DNA of 64,000 bases from assembly GCF_900129875.1 (NCBI RefSeq), contig NZ_FQXC01000007.1, positions 31,539 to 95,538 on the forward strand, given 5' to 3'. This DNA is from Marivita hallyeonensis (GTDB lineage: Bacteria > Pseudomonadota > Alphaproteobacteria > Rhodobacterales > Rhodobacteraceae). The notes beneath the pieces were generated by a model. It was not told the DNA's origin and did not search any database. It saw only the letters and a list, made by a program, of their open reading frames with translations. Made by a program: the position numbers and the translations under genes. Positions 16,278-24,159 of this stretch are shown here, in pieces. Each line of letters opens with the position of its first letter. Positions within the stretch are counted from its first letter, which is position 1.

Positions 16278-16706
16278 CTACCCGGATATGTATCGCTCCA
16301 GTTGGTCGATCACGAAGCGCTGGTCGCTGATCTTGCTTTTTACCAGATCGCCGATCGAGACAATGCCAATGACCCGGTTCTCATTGATGACCGGCAAATG
16401 ACGTATCTTCTTTTCCGTCATCAAAGCCAGGCCCTGATCGGTTGACTGGCCGGGGTCGGCGCAGACAACCGGGGTTGTCATGATGTCCCTGACTTTGGTT
16501 TTTGGAGAAGATTTGCCTTTCAGAAAGACCCTTCGTGCGTAATGCCGCTCGGTGATAATCCCGACCAGCATCTCACCATCCAGAACAACAAGCGCCCCGA
16601 TGTCATGATCGGCCATCGCCTGGATGGCATCAAGAACGGTGGCATCAGGCGTCACACTGAAGACCTCCGTGCCCTTCTCGTCCAGGATTTGCCGAAGCGT
16701 TTTCAT
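16278..16706 (-). CDS. CBS-domain pair protein under FNR control
   Basis: A 142-residue stand-alone protein of two CBS motifs (about residues 15-70 and 80-135), typified by DHDIGALVVLDGEMLVGIIT and MTEKKIRHLPVINENRVIGIVS. Such pairs usually bind adenine nucleotides and sense energy charge. No catalytic domain is attached. I favour the ATG at 16706 (MKTLRQILDEKG), though an ATG at 16721 is also possible; ribosome binding is weak for both. A perfect FNR box lies 62-75 bp upstream. It is transcribed alone, between the nar and NO modules. Confidence 0.85.
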   Translation of the reverse strand: MKTLRQILDEKGTEVFSVTPDATVLDAIQAMADHDIGALVVLDGEMLVGIITERHYARRVFLKGKSSPKTKVRDIMTTPVVCADPGQSTDQGLALMTEKKIRHLPVINENRVIGIVSIGDLVKSKISDQRFVIDQLERYISG

Positions 16707-16767
16707 CGGAAGCGGTTCCATGCATCAACTGCTGCAAGATACTGTAGCCGATCCCGGTGCGCGCGCC

Positions 16768-16781
16768 TTGATCGGAATCAA
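16768..16781. promoter_or_regulatory. Perfect FNR-type box of the CBS gene
   Basis: TTGATCGGAATCAA matches the FNR/NarR consensus at all conserved positions, in the 87-bp gap between nnrU and the CBS-domain gene. Confidence 0.8.
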
Positions 16782-16793
16782 TCATGGGTTTTC

Positions 16794-17462
16794 TCAGCCC
16801 AGCGGGCTGACACCGAACAACCATGGATGCACCCAGATCAAGCCGACATAAAACGCGACGCCAGCGATCCCGCGGGCGATCGCCCCGCCCCAGGACGTCG
16901 GTCTGGCAGTCCCAAGGCTGGAGGTCACCTCGGCATGGAGACGGTGCCACGCCACCCCCATGTCACGCTGCCGCCGCCGGTCGACAAGACGCACGCCGAT
17001 CGCGGCGAAGATCGCGAAAAACCCGAACAAGAGCACATGCGCCAGATCGCCGTTGGGCACGACATGCGCCAACGCCCAAAGCGACAATGCCAGAAGTATC
17101 GGGTGCCGCGTCATCCGAACTATTCCAGCGTGCGTCGGATCAAAGCGGTCGTTGTGCGCGCCGCCGAAGGAAAACGGGTTCGGCCGCCCGATGGCAAGCG
17201 CCAGGACCACGCAGACGGGCAGCATCACAGCAAGTGGCACATGCCCCTGCCACGGCGTCCAGTTCCACAGCAGCACGACAGGCGCGCGCCCGGCGGCGCC
17301 AATCAGCCAGACCAGTGCGGCCAGCGACAAAGCAGAATAGGCAATGGTGAACCCGCGTTGGCCCAACCGGGCCTGCAACCACGGCCGTATGGGAGGGCGC
17401 AAGGGGAGCGAATGTGTGACAAGAAAACCGACCCAGGCCAAGGTGAATTCCAGCCAGCCCAC
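16794..17462 (-). CDS. nnrU: NnrU family membrane protein
   Basis: NnrU (222 aa) is an integral membrane protein with about six hydrophobic segments, related to isoprenylcysteine methyltransferase-like proteins (GIVRMTRHPILLALSLWALAH). It was first described next to nitrite/NO reductase genes in Rhodobacter; its mechanism remains unclear. A GTG at 17462 is the likely start, 4 bp after the nnrS stop and preceded by GAGGG; the longer open frame would overlap nnrS. Last gene of the NO-stress operon. Confidence 0.85.
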   Translation of the reverse strand: MGWLEFTLAWVGFLVTHSLPLRPPIRPWLQARLGQRGFTIAYSALSLAALVWLIGAAGRAPVVLLWNWTPWQGHVPLAVMLPVCVVLALAIGRPNPFSFGGAHNDRFDPTHAGIVRMTRHPILLALSLWALAHVVPNGDLAHVLLFGFFAIFAAIGVRLVDRRRQRDMGVAWHRLHAEVTSSLGTARPTSWGGAIARGIAGVAFYVGLIWVHPWLFGVSPLG

Positions 17463-17466
17463 ATCC

Positions 17467-18678
17467 TTACCCTCTGCGCTGCTTGTCTGGAGGCAATCGC
17501 AGCAGGAGTGGTCCATAGATCATGACGAACGCGCCGAAGCCCGTGATCCAGCCAAGGCCCGCGAGCAGGTGCAGCCTGTCCGCCTCGGACGGCCAGACCC
17601 CTGCACTCACCCGGGCCAGAACCGCCACGATCACAGCGACATAGATACCAATCGTTCCGATCCCGGCCGTCAGCGGCTGGCCCGTATGCCCCAGCGTGGC
17701 ACGGGTCATCACGGCCAGCGTCATCAGCCCGATCGCCCCGGCCATCCAAATATGCTGTGCCGCTGCCGCCCCGAAGAGGTCCGGCCGGAGAGTTTCCGCG
17801 GCGATGGCGAGTGCCCCCAGCGGCACAAAGGCATAGGCGACGTGCAGAACGGCAACCAGCGGCTCGGGTCCCGTGCGATACCCGGCCCACCGCGCCTGAC
17901 GGAGGGCATGTGCAATCCCCGCCAGAAGAAGCGCGAGGCCCGCGACCCAGTGGTCCGGCAAGACGACCCAGATCAGAAGCGCCGCCAGAAGCAGCAGCAG
18001 GGCGCCCTTGTCGAGTTTCTGCATCGGCGGTGTCGGCAATTGTCCGTCACCACGTTTGACGAGCCAGTTGCGCGTGAAAGACGGCACAATCCGCCCGCCA
18101 ATCACGGCGATCATCATCACGCCAGCGACAAGCCCCAGGCGCAGGCCATAGCCTTGCGCGGCATAGGAGCCAGTCGCGGCCTCCCAATGAAACAGCGCAT
18201 TGGCAAGCGTGAACGCGGCCAGCATGCCGAGAACGATAAGGTTCTTCCAATTCTTGCCCGCGACAATCTCGCGCGCGATCACAAACCCAAGGGCGACCGG
18301 CATCGCGAGGTCGACGACGGCGACCACGAGAGGCGGCAGCAGCAGCGACAGCCCTACGGCAACGCGCCCTGCCACCCAAAGCGCAGCCAGCCCGCCCAAC
18401 GACCAGCCGACAATCGGCAGACGACCGGTCCAGTTCGGCACAGCCGTCAGCAGAAACCCCGCAACGACGGCCGAGAGATAGCCGAACAGGAATTCATGCG
18501 CATGCCATGACACCGGATCGAAGGCCGTCGGCACTGTCAGAGCACCAGACAGCATTGGCACCCAGAGCGCCATGATCAGCACGGCCCAGACCCCAGCCCC
18601 GAGGAAAAAGGGGCGAAAGCCGAATGTGAGCAGTGCCGGGCCGCGCCAAGCGCGCATTCGCTCAGCCGTGGAGCTCAT
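17467..18678 (-). CDS. nnrS: NnrS family haem-copper membrane protein
   Basis: NnrS (403 aa) has about 12 transmembrane segments and is associated with protection against nitrosative stress. The family features DPVSWHAHEFLFGYLSAVVAGFLLTAVPNWTG and GGRIVPSFTRNWL are clear, with several conserved His that can bind haem. The start overlaps the folate enzyme's stop (ATGA). Its place in an NsrR-governed operon with haemoglobin and hemerythrin fits the role known from other proteobacteria. Confidence 0.95.
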   Translation of the reverse strand: MSSTAERMRAWRGPALLTFGFRPFFLGAGVWAVLIMALWVPMLSGALTVPTAFDPVSWHAHEFLFGYLSAVVAGFLLTAVPNWTGRLPIVGWSLGGLAALWVAGRVAVGLSLLLPPLVVAVVDLAMPVALGFVIAREIVAGKNWKNLIVLGMLAAFTLANALFHWEAATGSYAAQGYGLRLGLVAGVMMIAVIGGRIVPSFTRNWLVKRGDGQLPTPPMQKLDKGALLLLLAALLIWVVLPDHWVAGLALLLAGIAHALRQARWAGYRTGPEPLVAVLHVAYAFVPLGALAIAAETLRPDLFGAAAAQHIWMAGAIGLMTLAVMTRATLGHTGQPLTAGIGTIGIYVAVIVAVLARVSAGVWPSEADRLHLLAGLGWITGFGAFVMIYGPLLLRLPPDKQRRG

Positions 18679-19370
18679 GGTGTTTGCCTGGAAACTTGCA
18701 CGCCCTCTTGGGTCAGGATGACGTCCAAGGGAATATCGTGAGGCTGTGGGAAAATCGTTGTCAGGTAGGCGGAGTGAAACCCTATTCCGATGGTAAACGG
18801 CCGTGGCGTCAATGCGGCCAGCGTTCTGTCGAAATAGCCACCCCCATAGCCAAGTCTGCAGCCCTGGCTATCCCAGCCCACCAATGGCGCAAGCGTTATG
18901 TCGGGCGTCAGCGCATCTGCCTCGGGCGGCGGGACGGGAATGTTCCAACTCCCCAGCACCATGATTGTGTCGGGGGTCCAGCGCCGAAAAACAAGCGGCG
19001 CGGCCTCCTGATCGACCACTGGCAAAGCAAGTGTGACACCTGCCGCGTGCAGATCGGCCATCAGCGGTCGCAGATCGGGCTCTCCCTTGATTGGCCAATA
19101 CGCCGAGATCACCCTGCCCTGCGCGCCGTCAAAGCGCGTGACCAGCAGCTCTCGCAGATGCCTGGCGACCGCCGCTCCCACGGCTGCACGGTCGCTGACG
19201 CTGAGCGCTTGGCGTTCGGCGCGCAGTCGCGTACGTTCCGACGTTCGCCATCGCGCCACGTCCCGCGCCTGTTCGGGATCCACCGCCATCGGATCAAAAT
19301 AGTCTGGCGCGATCTCGCCCGCGAGGCACGGCGGCGAGGCGAAACGGCTTCCAGTGTCTGTGATCCCCAT
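18675..19370 (-). CDS. 5-formyltetrahydrofolate cyclo-ligase family protein
   Basis: A 231-residue member of the 5-FCL family, which converts 5-formyl-THF to 5,10-methenyl-THF with ATP. The signature GCRLGYGGGYFDRTLA is intact and the basic N-terminal helix (RTRLRAERQAL) is as expected. The start at 19370 (MGITDTGSRF) is the likeliest of two ATGs, giving a short N-terminal extension relative to the minimal enzyme. It overlaps nnrS by 4 bp and lies 13 bp after the RIC-like gene, so this folate gene is an integral part of the NO operon. Confidence 0.9.
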   Translation of the reverse strand: MGITDTGSRFASPPCLAGEIAPDYFDPMAVDPEQARDVARWRTSERTRLRAERQALSVSDRAAVGAAVARHLRELLVTRFDGAQGRVISAYWPIKGEPDLRPLMADLHAAGVTLALPVVDQEAAPLVFRRWTPDTIMVLGSWNIPVPPPEADALTPDITLAPLVGWDSQGCRLGYGGGYFDRTLAALTPRPFTIGIGFHSAYLTTIFPQPHDIPLDVILTQEGVQVSRQTP

Positions 19371-19383
19371 TTCGCGAGCGCCC

Positions 19384-19857
19384 TCAAGCCGGCTCGAACT
19401 GTGGGAACAAGACATCGTTTTCCAGGCGCATATGCTCCTCCAGGTCGCCGAGGAACTCTGCCAGTCCGGTGTAAAGCGCAGTCCAGGTGCCGCAGGCCCC
19501 CGCCGGCAAGGTCAAATTGCAGGTCAGACGGCGGATATCGGCAATTTCGGTGGCGTGATTGTCGTGATCAGCACGCATGACCGCAATCGGGTTTTCGATG
19601 CCGGGCATCCCCCCCTTGCGGATGGCGGGGAAGAGGATCAGTTCCTCTTTTTTCATATGCACTTCCATATCGCCGGTCATCCGCTCTAACAGGTTGGACA
19701 AACCCTCCGGCACATCATCATCACCGAAATGCACCGTTTCAACCCGTTCGGCCATCTGTGCAAGCAGGGGCAGCTGTTCACGGTGCCGCTCATGATAACG
19801 CGTTTCGATGTACCGGGTCAGCTCAGCAGGATCTTGTGGCGGGCTTGTATCAGGCAT
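19384..19857 (-). CDS. Hemerythrin-domain protein similar to RIC/DnrN (iron-centre repair)
   Basis: A 157-residue di-iron hemerythrin domain resembling the C-terminal part of RIC (YtfE/ScdA/DnrN), which repairs nitrosylated or oxidised iron clusters. Ligand candidates: H22, H67 with E71 (EVHMKKEE), the His of RADHDNH, and HMRLEN near the C-terminus. The usual N-terminal ScdA_N domain with its Cys pair is absent, so this is a short form. It lies between the truncated haemoglobin (15 bp) and the cyclo-ligase (13 bp) on the same transcript. Confidence 0.85.
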   Translation of the reverse strand: MPDTSPPQDPAELTRYIETRYHERHREQLPLLAQMAERVETVHFGDDDVPEGLSNLLERMTGDMEVHMKKEELILFPAIRKGGMPGIENPIAVMRADHDNHATEIADIRRLTCNLTLPAGACGTWTALYTGLAEFLGDLEEHMRLENDVLFPQFEPA

Positions 19858-19872
19858 TGCAGCATCCTTTCT

Positions 19873-20334
19873 TCAGCGTAAGTTAGGAACGGTTTTTGAG
19901 TTGGCGCGAGCCGTGTCCTCCACGGCCATATGCAAAGAGTGTGCAATCCGCTCGGCGCGGATCATCACATGCGCGGCACCGGCAGGTGGGCAGGTCTCAT
20001 AGGCGGTCTCGCGAAACAGGCTCAGCCAACGGTCGAAATGCGACCGTGATACCGGCAGATGCGCATGCGCTGGCACTGGTGCACCGTGATACTGCCCTGT
20101 CATCAAAGCGACGGACGACCAAAAGGCTATCATCCGCGCAAGATGTGGCTCCCAGTCGGTGATGCGGCTTGCGAAGATCGGTCCGAGAACACTGTCTGCG
20201 CGAACCTTACCGTAAAATCGATGTACCAAATCCGTCAGCATCCCTTGATCAAGGCCGGTCTTGTCCATGATCGCGCGGGTCATCTCGGGTCGTGCTGATG
20301 AAAAGCGCGGTTGTTCTGATTGCATGCCGGCCAT
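19873..20334 (-). CDS. Group III truncated haemoglobin
   Basis: A 153-residue group III globin, first gene of the NO-stress operon. Recognisable parts are LVHRFYGKVRADSVLGPIFASRI, WEPHLARMIAFWSSVALMTGQYHG and the proximal-His region SRSHFDRWLSLF. Such globins are commonly linked to NO or nitrite stress and microaerobic life. The ATG at 20334 is preceded by AGGACG; an ATG at 20367 is less likely. It is transcribed divergently from nsrR, and the palindrome at 20382-20404 lies directly upstream. Confidence 0.9.
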   Translation of the reverse strand: MAGMQSEQPRFSSARPEMTRAIMDKTGLDQGMLTDLVHRFYGKVRADSVLGPIFASRITDWEPHLARMIAFWSSVALMTGQYHGAPVPAHAHLPVSRSHFDRWLSLFRETAYETCPPAGAAHVMIRAERIAHSLHMAVEDTARANSKTVPNLR

Positions 20335-20381
20335 TCTGCCGTCCTGAGGGTTTTTCCGTTGCTTCAAGGCGTAGACCTGTT

Positions 20382-20404
20382 AATAGGTATTGTAAATACC
20401 TATT
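20382..20404. promoter_or_regulatory. Perfect palindrome, probable NsrR operator
   Basis: AATAGGTATT, 3-nt spacer GTA, AATACCTATT: 10-bp perfect arms in the 88-bp divergent region between the haemoglobin gene and nsrR. The position suits repression of both promoters. The sequence differs from the enterobacterial NsrR box but has the same dyad size. Confidence 0.75.
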
Positions 20405-20422
20405 CATGCAGCGGAGAGCCCT

Positions 20423-20836
20423 TTGCGTCTCACATCTTTTACCGATTACGGCCTTCGCATGCTGATGCGCATGGCTGGTGCGCCGGACCGCGCCCACTCC
20501 ACGGCCGAGATGGCAGATGAGTTCGGTCTGTCTCGCAATCATCTGAGCAAGATCATGCAACGTTTGTCATCAGCCGGTATCGTCGAAACGCGGCGCGGGG
20601 GAGGCGGCGGTGCACGGCTTGCCAAACCGGCGAGTGATATCCCGCTCGGGGCGTTGATCAAGCTGCTGGAGGAAGATCAGCCCTTGGTCGAATGCTTCTC
20701 GACCGGAAATGCCTGCACGCTCGATGGCTCCTGCGGTCTCAAGGTCCGCCTGCGTGTGGCCGAGACCGCTTTTCTGGAATCGCTCGATCGCAGCACGCTC
20801 GCCGACATCGCACTGCGCCAATCGCAGAGCATGTGA
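20423..20836 (+). CDS. nsrR: Rrf2-family NO-sensing repressor
   Basis: A 137-residue Rrf2 protein best assigned as NsrR, an NO-sensing [Fe-S] repressor. The winged helix (about residues 10-60) is followed by the cluster ligands C91, C98 and C104 (ECFSTGNAC and DGSC), with Asp8 available as fourth ligand as known for NsrR. The reading frame starts with TTG at 20423 (RLTSFTDYGLRML), preceded by GGAGAG; no ATG is suitable. It probably controls the divergent haemoglobin-RIC-folate-nnrS-nnrU operon and itself. Confidence 0.88.
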   Translation: MRLTSFTDYGLRMLMRMAGAPDRAHSTAEMADEFGLSRNHLSKIMQRLSSAGIVETRRGGGGGARLAKPASDIPLGALIKLLEEDQPLVECFSTGNACTLDGSCGLKVRLRVAETAFLESLDRSTLADIALRQSQSM

Positions 20837-20845
20837 GACAGGATA

Positions 20846-21142
20846 ATGACGACATCACGTTGCAGGCCGACCACAACACCGGGCACGATTTCCTTTGACG
20901 GTGACCGCTTTCTGGTCCCGGCCGAACTGATCGCCACGGCGTTTGATCTGGCACCCGCCGACGTCCCCGACCTGATGCGGCACGGATCGATTACGAGCCG
21001 CAGTGAGACCGGGGTGGAGGAGGATGCAGGTCGTTGGCGTATCACGTTCTTCTACAATAGACGGGCGTTGCGTCTCACCATCGACTCTCAGGGGGAGGTC
21101 CTGAAAGGTGCGCTGTTCGACACGCCCGGACGTACCGGCTAA
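20846..21142 (+). CDS. Small DUF6522-like protein downstream of nsrR
   Basis: A 98-residue protein resembling the DUF6522 family; function unknown. It has a mixed alpha/beta pattern (ISFDGDRFLVPAELIATAFDL, then WRITFFYNRRALRLTIDSQGEVL) with no cysteine cluster or signal peptide. It begins 9 bp after nsrR with AGGA before the ATG, so it is probably co-transcribed and part of the NO response. Confidence 0.65.
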   Translation: MTTSRCRPTTTPGTISFDGDRFLVPAELIATAFDLAPADVPDLMRHGSITSRSETGVEEDAGRWRITFFYNRRALRLTIDSQGEVLKGALFDTPGRTG

Positions 21143-21395
21143 GCGACGGCGGGGCCGAACGCGGCGTTTTCGGAATCACGAGCACGGCCAAGGCAAATCG
21201 GTCGCCCTCGCGTCGGGCGTCTCTCGATCCCGGCTGCCTGAGCTGTAGCCATCAGGATACCGGTATCGCAGGAGGGGGAGGTTTGGCCTTGCGCCCCGGC
21301 GCCCAGAGGGCGCCGATCCGGCTCTAGGCGCCTGCCCCGGAGCCATCCCTGTCTCCGCCCTTCGGGTCACGATCCGTGGCGCGGAGGTCGAAGGC

Positions 21396-21416
21396 GTGCC
21401 CGGCGATGCCGGGCAC
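21396..21416. repeat. Perfect inverted repeat
   Basis: GTGCCCGGC-GAT-GCCGGGCAC: 9-bp arms and a 3-nt loop, with no T-run after it. This can form a very stable hairpin on single-stranded DNA or RNA. Confidence 0.6.
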
Positions 21417-21619
21417 ATCGTTAATTGAGATCCGCCTAACATCCGGACGACGGCGCGAACAGGGGCTCGGGTGCCGCTGGCGCGTCAGCCTGCGCCGGAG
21501 AAATCCGGTGCCTCCCGTCGGCTGATGCCGCCGGGTCCCTCCCGATTTCACCGCTCCGGCCCCCTGTGTCCCGCCGCCGCCCGGCCGCAGGTCGGGCTGT
21601 GCCCTTCCCTGCTCTGCCC

Positions 21620-21645
21620 TTCGGAAGACGCGGGGGTCTTCCGAA
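21620..21645. repeat. Perfect inverted repeat upstream of the backbone gene at 21741
   Basis: TTCGGAAGAC, 6-nt loop, GTCTTCCGAA, about 95 bp before the next start codon. No T-run follows, so it is not a classical terminator. Confidence 0.6.
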
Positions 21646-21740
21646 CGTCAGAGACCGGGATGGCCCGCGCCCAAGGCGGACAATGGGCCACTGCACAAAA
21701 GACCCATGCCGTGCCAACCACGAAGGAAAGGAGCGAGACC

Positions 21741-22109
21741 ATGGGCCTCGACCAATATGCCTATCTCAAGACACCCGAAAGCGGAGACGAAGGGGAAGTA
21801 CCCGCCTTTGTCTGGCGCAAGCATTCCAGACTGCAGACATTCATGGAATCCCTCTATGTCGCCCGCACCGGCCTCTCGGCCAGCGACCTCAATTGCGGCG
21901 AGTTGATCCTCGCGCCGGAGGACATCGATCGTCTGGAACAGGCCGTCACCGACGGCACCCTGCCCCGGTGCGAGGGCGGCTTTTTCTACGGGCACCAGTT
22001 TCAGGACGAACAGGCTGCCGACTGCCGCACCTACGACCTGGACTTCTGCGCATGGGCACGGGCCGAGATGCAGGCCGGATCGACCGTGGTCTATTCCTGC
22101 TGGTGGTAG
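21741..22109 (+). CDS. Conserved plasmid-associated small protein (MGLDQYAY type)
   Basis: A 122-residue soluble protein of unknown function, of a kind I associate with alphaproteobacterial plasmid and integrative-element backbones. Notable segments are the N-terminal MGLDQYAYLKTPE, ELILAPEDIDRLEQAV and the ending STVVYSCWW. The ATG at 21741 has AAAGGAGCG upstream. It precedes a ParB-like gene by 140 bp. It is not an enzyme I can name. Confidence 0.8.
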   Translation: MGLDQYAYLKTPESGDEGEVPAFVWRKHSRLQTFMESLYVARTGLSASDLNCGELILAPEDIDRLEQAVTDGTLPRCEGGFFYGHQFQDEQAADCRTYDLDFCAWARAEMQAGSTVVYSCWW

Positions 22110-22130
22110 GTCGCCCGACAGCGCCCCGGA

Positions 22131-22149
22131 GACGCCCTGAGCGTCTTTT
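22131..22149 (+). terminator. Possible weak intrinsic terminator
   Basis: GACGC-cctga-GCGTC followed by TTTT, 22 bp after the preceding stop codon. The stem is short, so partial read-through into the ParB-like gene is possible. Confidence 0.45.
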
Positions 22150-22249
22150 GGGGCTTGTCCCCTGCCCCCTTACCCCTCCATCGTCCTCCCGCGCCGTTCT
22201 CAGGGCGCAGGGGGGCTCTGACCATCCAAACCGAAAGGAGACCCTCCCC

Positions 22250-24106
22250 ATGACCAAGCAACACCCCATCCCCACCGACACAGGCAGCATCGAACTGGTG
22301 CCGCTGGACGCCCTCACGCTCTCGGACCTCAATCCGCGCAAGAGCGTCTCGGAGGCGCATATCGACACGCTGGCAGCCAGTATCGCCCGTTTCGGTCTGA
22401 TCCAGAACCTTGCGGGCCTGCGCACAAAGAAAGGCCGCGTCGAGATCGTCGCGGGCGGATGCCGCCTGCGGGCATTGCAGAAGATCGCCGCCAAGGCCGA
22501 GACCCCTGCCCCGGTCACCGTCCCGGTGCGCATCACCGAAGATGCCGAGGAAGCCGCCATCTGGGCCAATGCCGAGAATGCCGCGCGTGAAGCCCTGACC
22601 CCGGCGGATGAAATCCGCGCCTTTGGGGCAATGACGGCCAAGGGCGCGACGGTGCCCGATATTGCGCTGGCCTTCGCCACCAGCGAGGCCCGCGTCTATC
22701 AGCGGCTGGCGCTGGCCGCCCTGCCCGCTCCGGTCATTGACGCGCTTGCCGCAGGCGAGATCACCCTCGGCGCGGCCAAGGCCTTCACCCTGTCGGAGGA
22801 TGCGGCGCTGACGCTCACGCTTCTCGAGCAGATCAAGGGGCAGCCGATCTCCGAGGCGCAGCTGAAATCCGCGCTTACCCCCGAAGCGGTGACCGGCAGT
22901 GACCGCCGCGCGCTCTTTGTCGGCCAAGAGGCCTATGAGGCCGCAGGCGGCGCGGTCACGCGAGACCTGTTTTCGCAGGCGGTCTATTTCACCGATCCGG
23001 CTCTGCTGGATGATCTCTTTGACGAACGGCTCGAGGCGGCGCGTGCCGCGTTGGTGGCGGATACGGGCTGGCTCTGGGCCGAGGCCAAACGCGAGCCATG
23101 GCTCAACTACTATGAAATCGACCAAGCCAAGCTGACACGGCTCTACCCGGTCGAGGGCGATCTGAGCGACGCGGAGGCCGAGGATTACGACCGGCTGGCC
23201 GAGATGTGCGAGGCGGGTGTGCTCGACGCGGACGGCGAGGCGCGGCTGGCCGATCTGCAGGCCACTCTCGACGGCTCATACACCAACGACCAGAAGCGCG
23301 TCTCGGGCTGCTTTGTGCTGGTAAATCAATCTGGTAAGGTGGAGATCACCGCCGGTCTGGTGCGCTCCGAAGACAAGGACGCGGCGCTTGCGGCGGGCGT
23401 TCTCACCGCCCCCGACCGCCCTGCCCCCGCGCCGAAATCCCCCTACTCCCAGAAGCTGAGGGCCGACATGCAGGCGATCCGGCTGGCGGCGGTGCAATCG
23501 GCCCTTCTCGCCAAGCCGGACCTTGTGCTTGATCTTCTGGCCTTCGGCCTGTCGGAAGCCTCCGGGTCGTTCGAAAGCCTCTTTGATTTGCGCCTCGGAC
23601 GTCCCAACAACGTCCCGAGCATCGAGGATGGGTTTGACCGCGAGCCGCGGCTTGATCACGGTCTCGACCCGACCGCCGCGTGGCCGACCGGTACCCGCGT
23701 CGATGATCTGGAGGAGGCCTTCGCCGCCTTTCGGGCCAGCGGCAAGAAGGCCCGCAACGCGGTCCTCACCGAGGCCTTCGCGCGTGCCCTGCCTGATCAG
23801 GCCGGGGACGAAGGTTTCTTTGCAGCCATTGCCGCCGAGGCCAAGGCCGATATTCGAGCCCACTGGACGCCCACAGCGGAGAATTTCTTTTCGCGCGTCT
23901 CCGCCGGGGTGCTGACCGACCTGCTCTGCACCTTTCTCGACTGCGATACCCGCGACGCGCGCGTGGTGGCCTTCGGCAAACTCAAGAAGGCGGAGAAGGC
24001 CGAGAAGCTGGAAAAGCTGATCGGCGATGCGACCACGCAGAAACTCATGGGGCTGACCTCCGAGCAGAAAGACAAGCTGGCGATCTGGGTCCCGGATTGT
24101 GTCTGA
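22250..24106 (+). CDS. Large ParB/Spo0J-like nuclease-domain protein of the plasmid backbone
   Basis: A 618-residue protein with an N-terminal ParB-like domain (about residues 15-110: NPRKSVSEAHIDTLAASIARFGLIQNL, the variant GGCRLRAL where ParB has GERR, and ENAAREALTPADEIRAF) and a ParB-type helix-turn-helix near residues 130-160. The long C-terminal part has no domain I recognise. It is not the partition partner of RepA, since repB is separate; proteins of this kind occur in mobile-element backbones. The ATG at 22250 follows GAAAGGAG; the upstream extension of the frame is non-coding-like. Strong terminator downstream. Confidence 0.85.
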   Translation: MTKQHPIPTDTGSIELVPLDALTLSDLNPRKSVSEAHIDTLAASIARFGLIQNLAGLRTKKGRVEIVAGGCRLRALQKIAAKAETPAPVTVPVRITEDAEEAAIWANAENAAREALTPADEIRAFGAMTAKGATVPDIALAFATSEARVYQRLALAALPAPVIDALAAGEITLGAAKAFTLSEDAALTLTLLEQIKGQPISEAQLKSALTPEAVTGSDRRALFVGQEAYEAAGGAVTRDLFSQAVYFTDPALLDDLFDERLEAARAALVADTGWLWAEAKREPWLNYYEIDQAKLTRLYPVEGDLSDAEAEDYDRLAEMCEAGVLDADGEARLADLQATLDGSYTNDQKRVSGCFVLVNQSGKVEITAGLVRSEDKDAALAAGVLTAPDRPAPAPKSPYSQKLRADMQAIRLAAVQSALLAKPDLVLDLLAFGLSEASGSFESLFDLRLGRPNNVPSIEDGFDREPRLDHGLDPTAAWPTGTRVDDLEEAFAAFRASGKKARNAVLTEAFARALPDQAGDEGFFAAIAAEAKADIRAHWTPTAENFFSRVSAGVLTDLLCTFLDCDTRDARVVAFGKLKKAEKAEKLEKLIGDATTQKLMGLTSEQKDKLAIWVPDCV

Positions 24107-24133
24107 GCCTTCCTTCGTGGGAAGACCACCTGG

Positions 24134-24159
24134 CCCCGCTCCGGCGGGGACTTTTTTTT
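24134..24159 (+). terminator. Strong intrinsic terminator after the ParB-like gene
   Basis: CCCCGC-tccg-GCGGGG followed closely by eight T residues (24152-24159), starting 28 bp after the stop codon. Confidence 0.9.

Larger units (their letters stand above)
21143..21740 (+). other. 598-bp GC-rich region without a supported gene
   Basis: Junction between the NO module and the plasmid backbone. No reading frame here has a convincing start or family resemblance. It contains two perfect hairpins (listed separately) and ends in a strong ribosome-binding site for the next gene. Confidence 0.5.

Noticed and set aside
16253..16288. TATCCGGG/CCCGGATA inverted repeat as terminator of the CBS gene
   Set aside because: One arm lies inside the coding end, the loop is about 20 nt and there is no T-run.
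21566..22249. N-terminal extension of the ParB-like protein
   Set aside because: The frame is open to 21566 but overlaps another gene and is Arg-rich; a strong ribosome-binding site and the ParB fold place the start at 22250.
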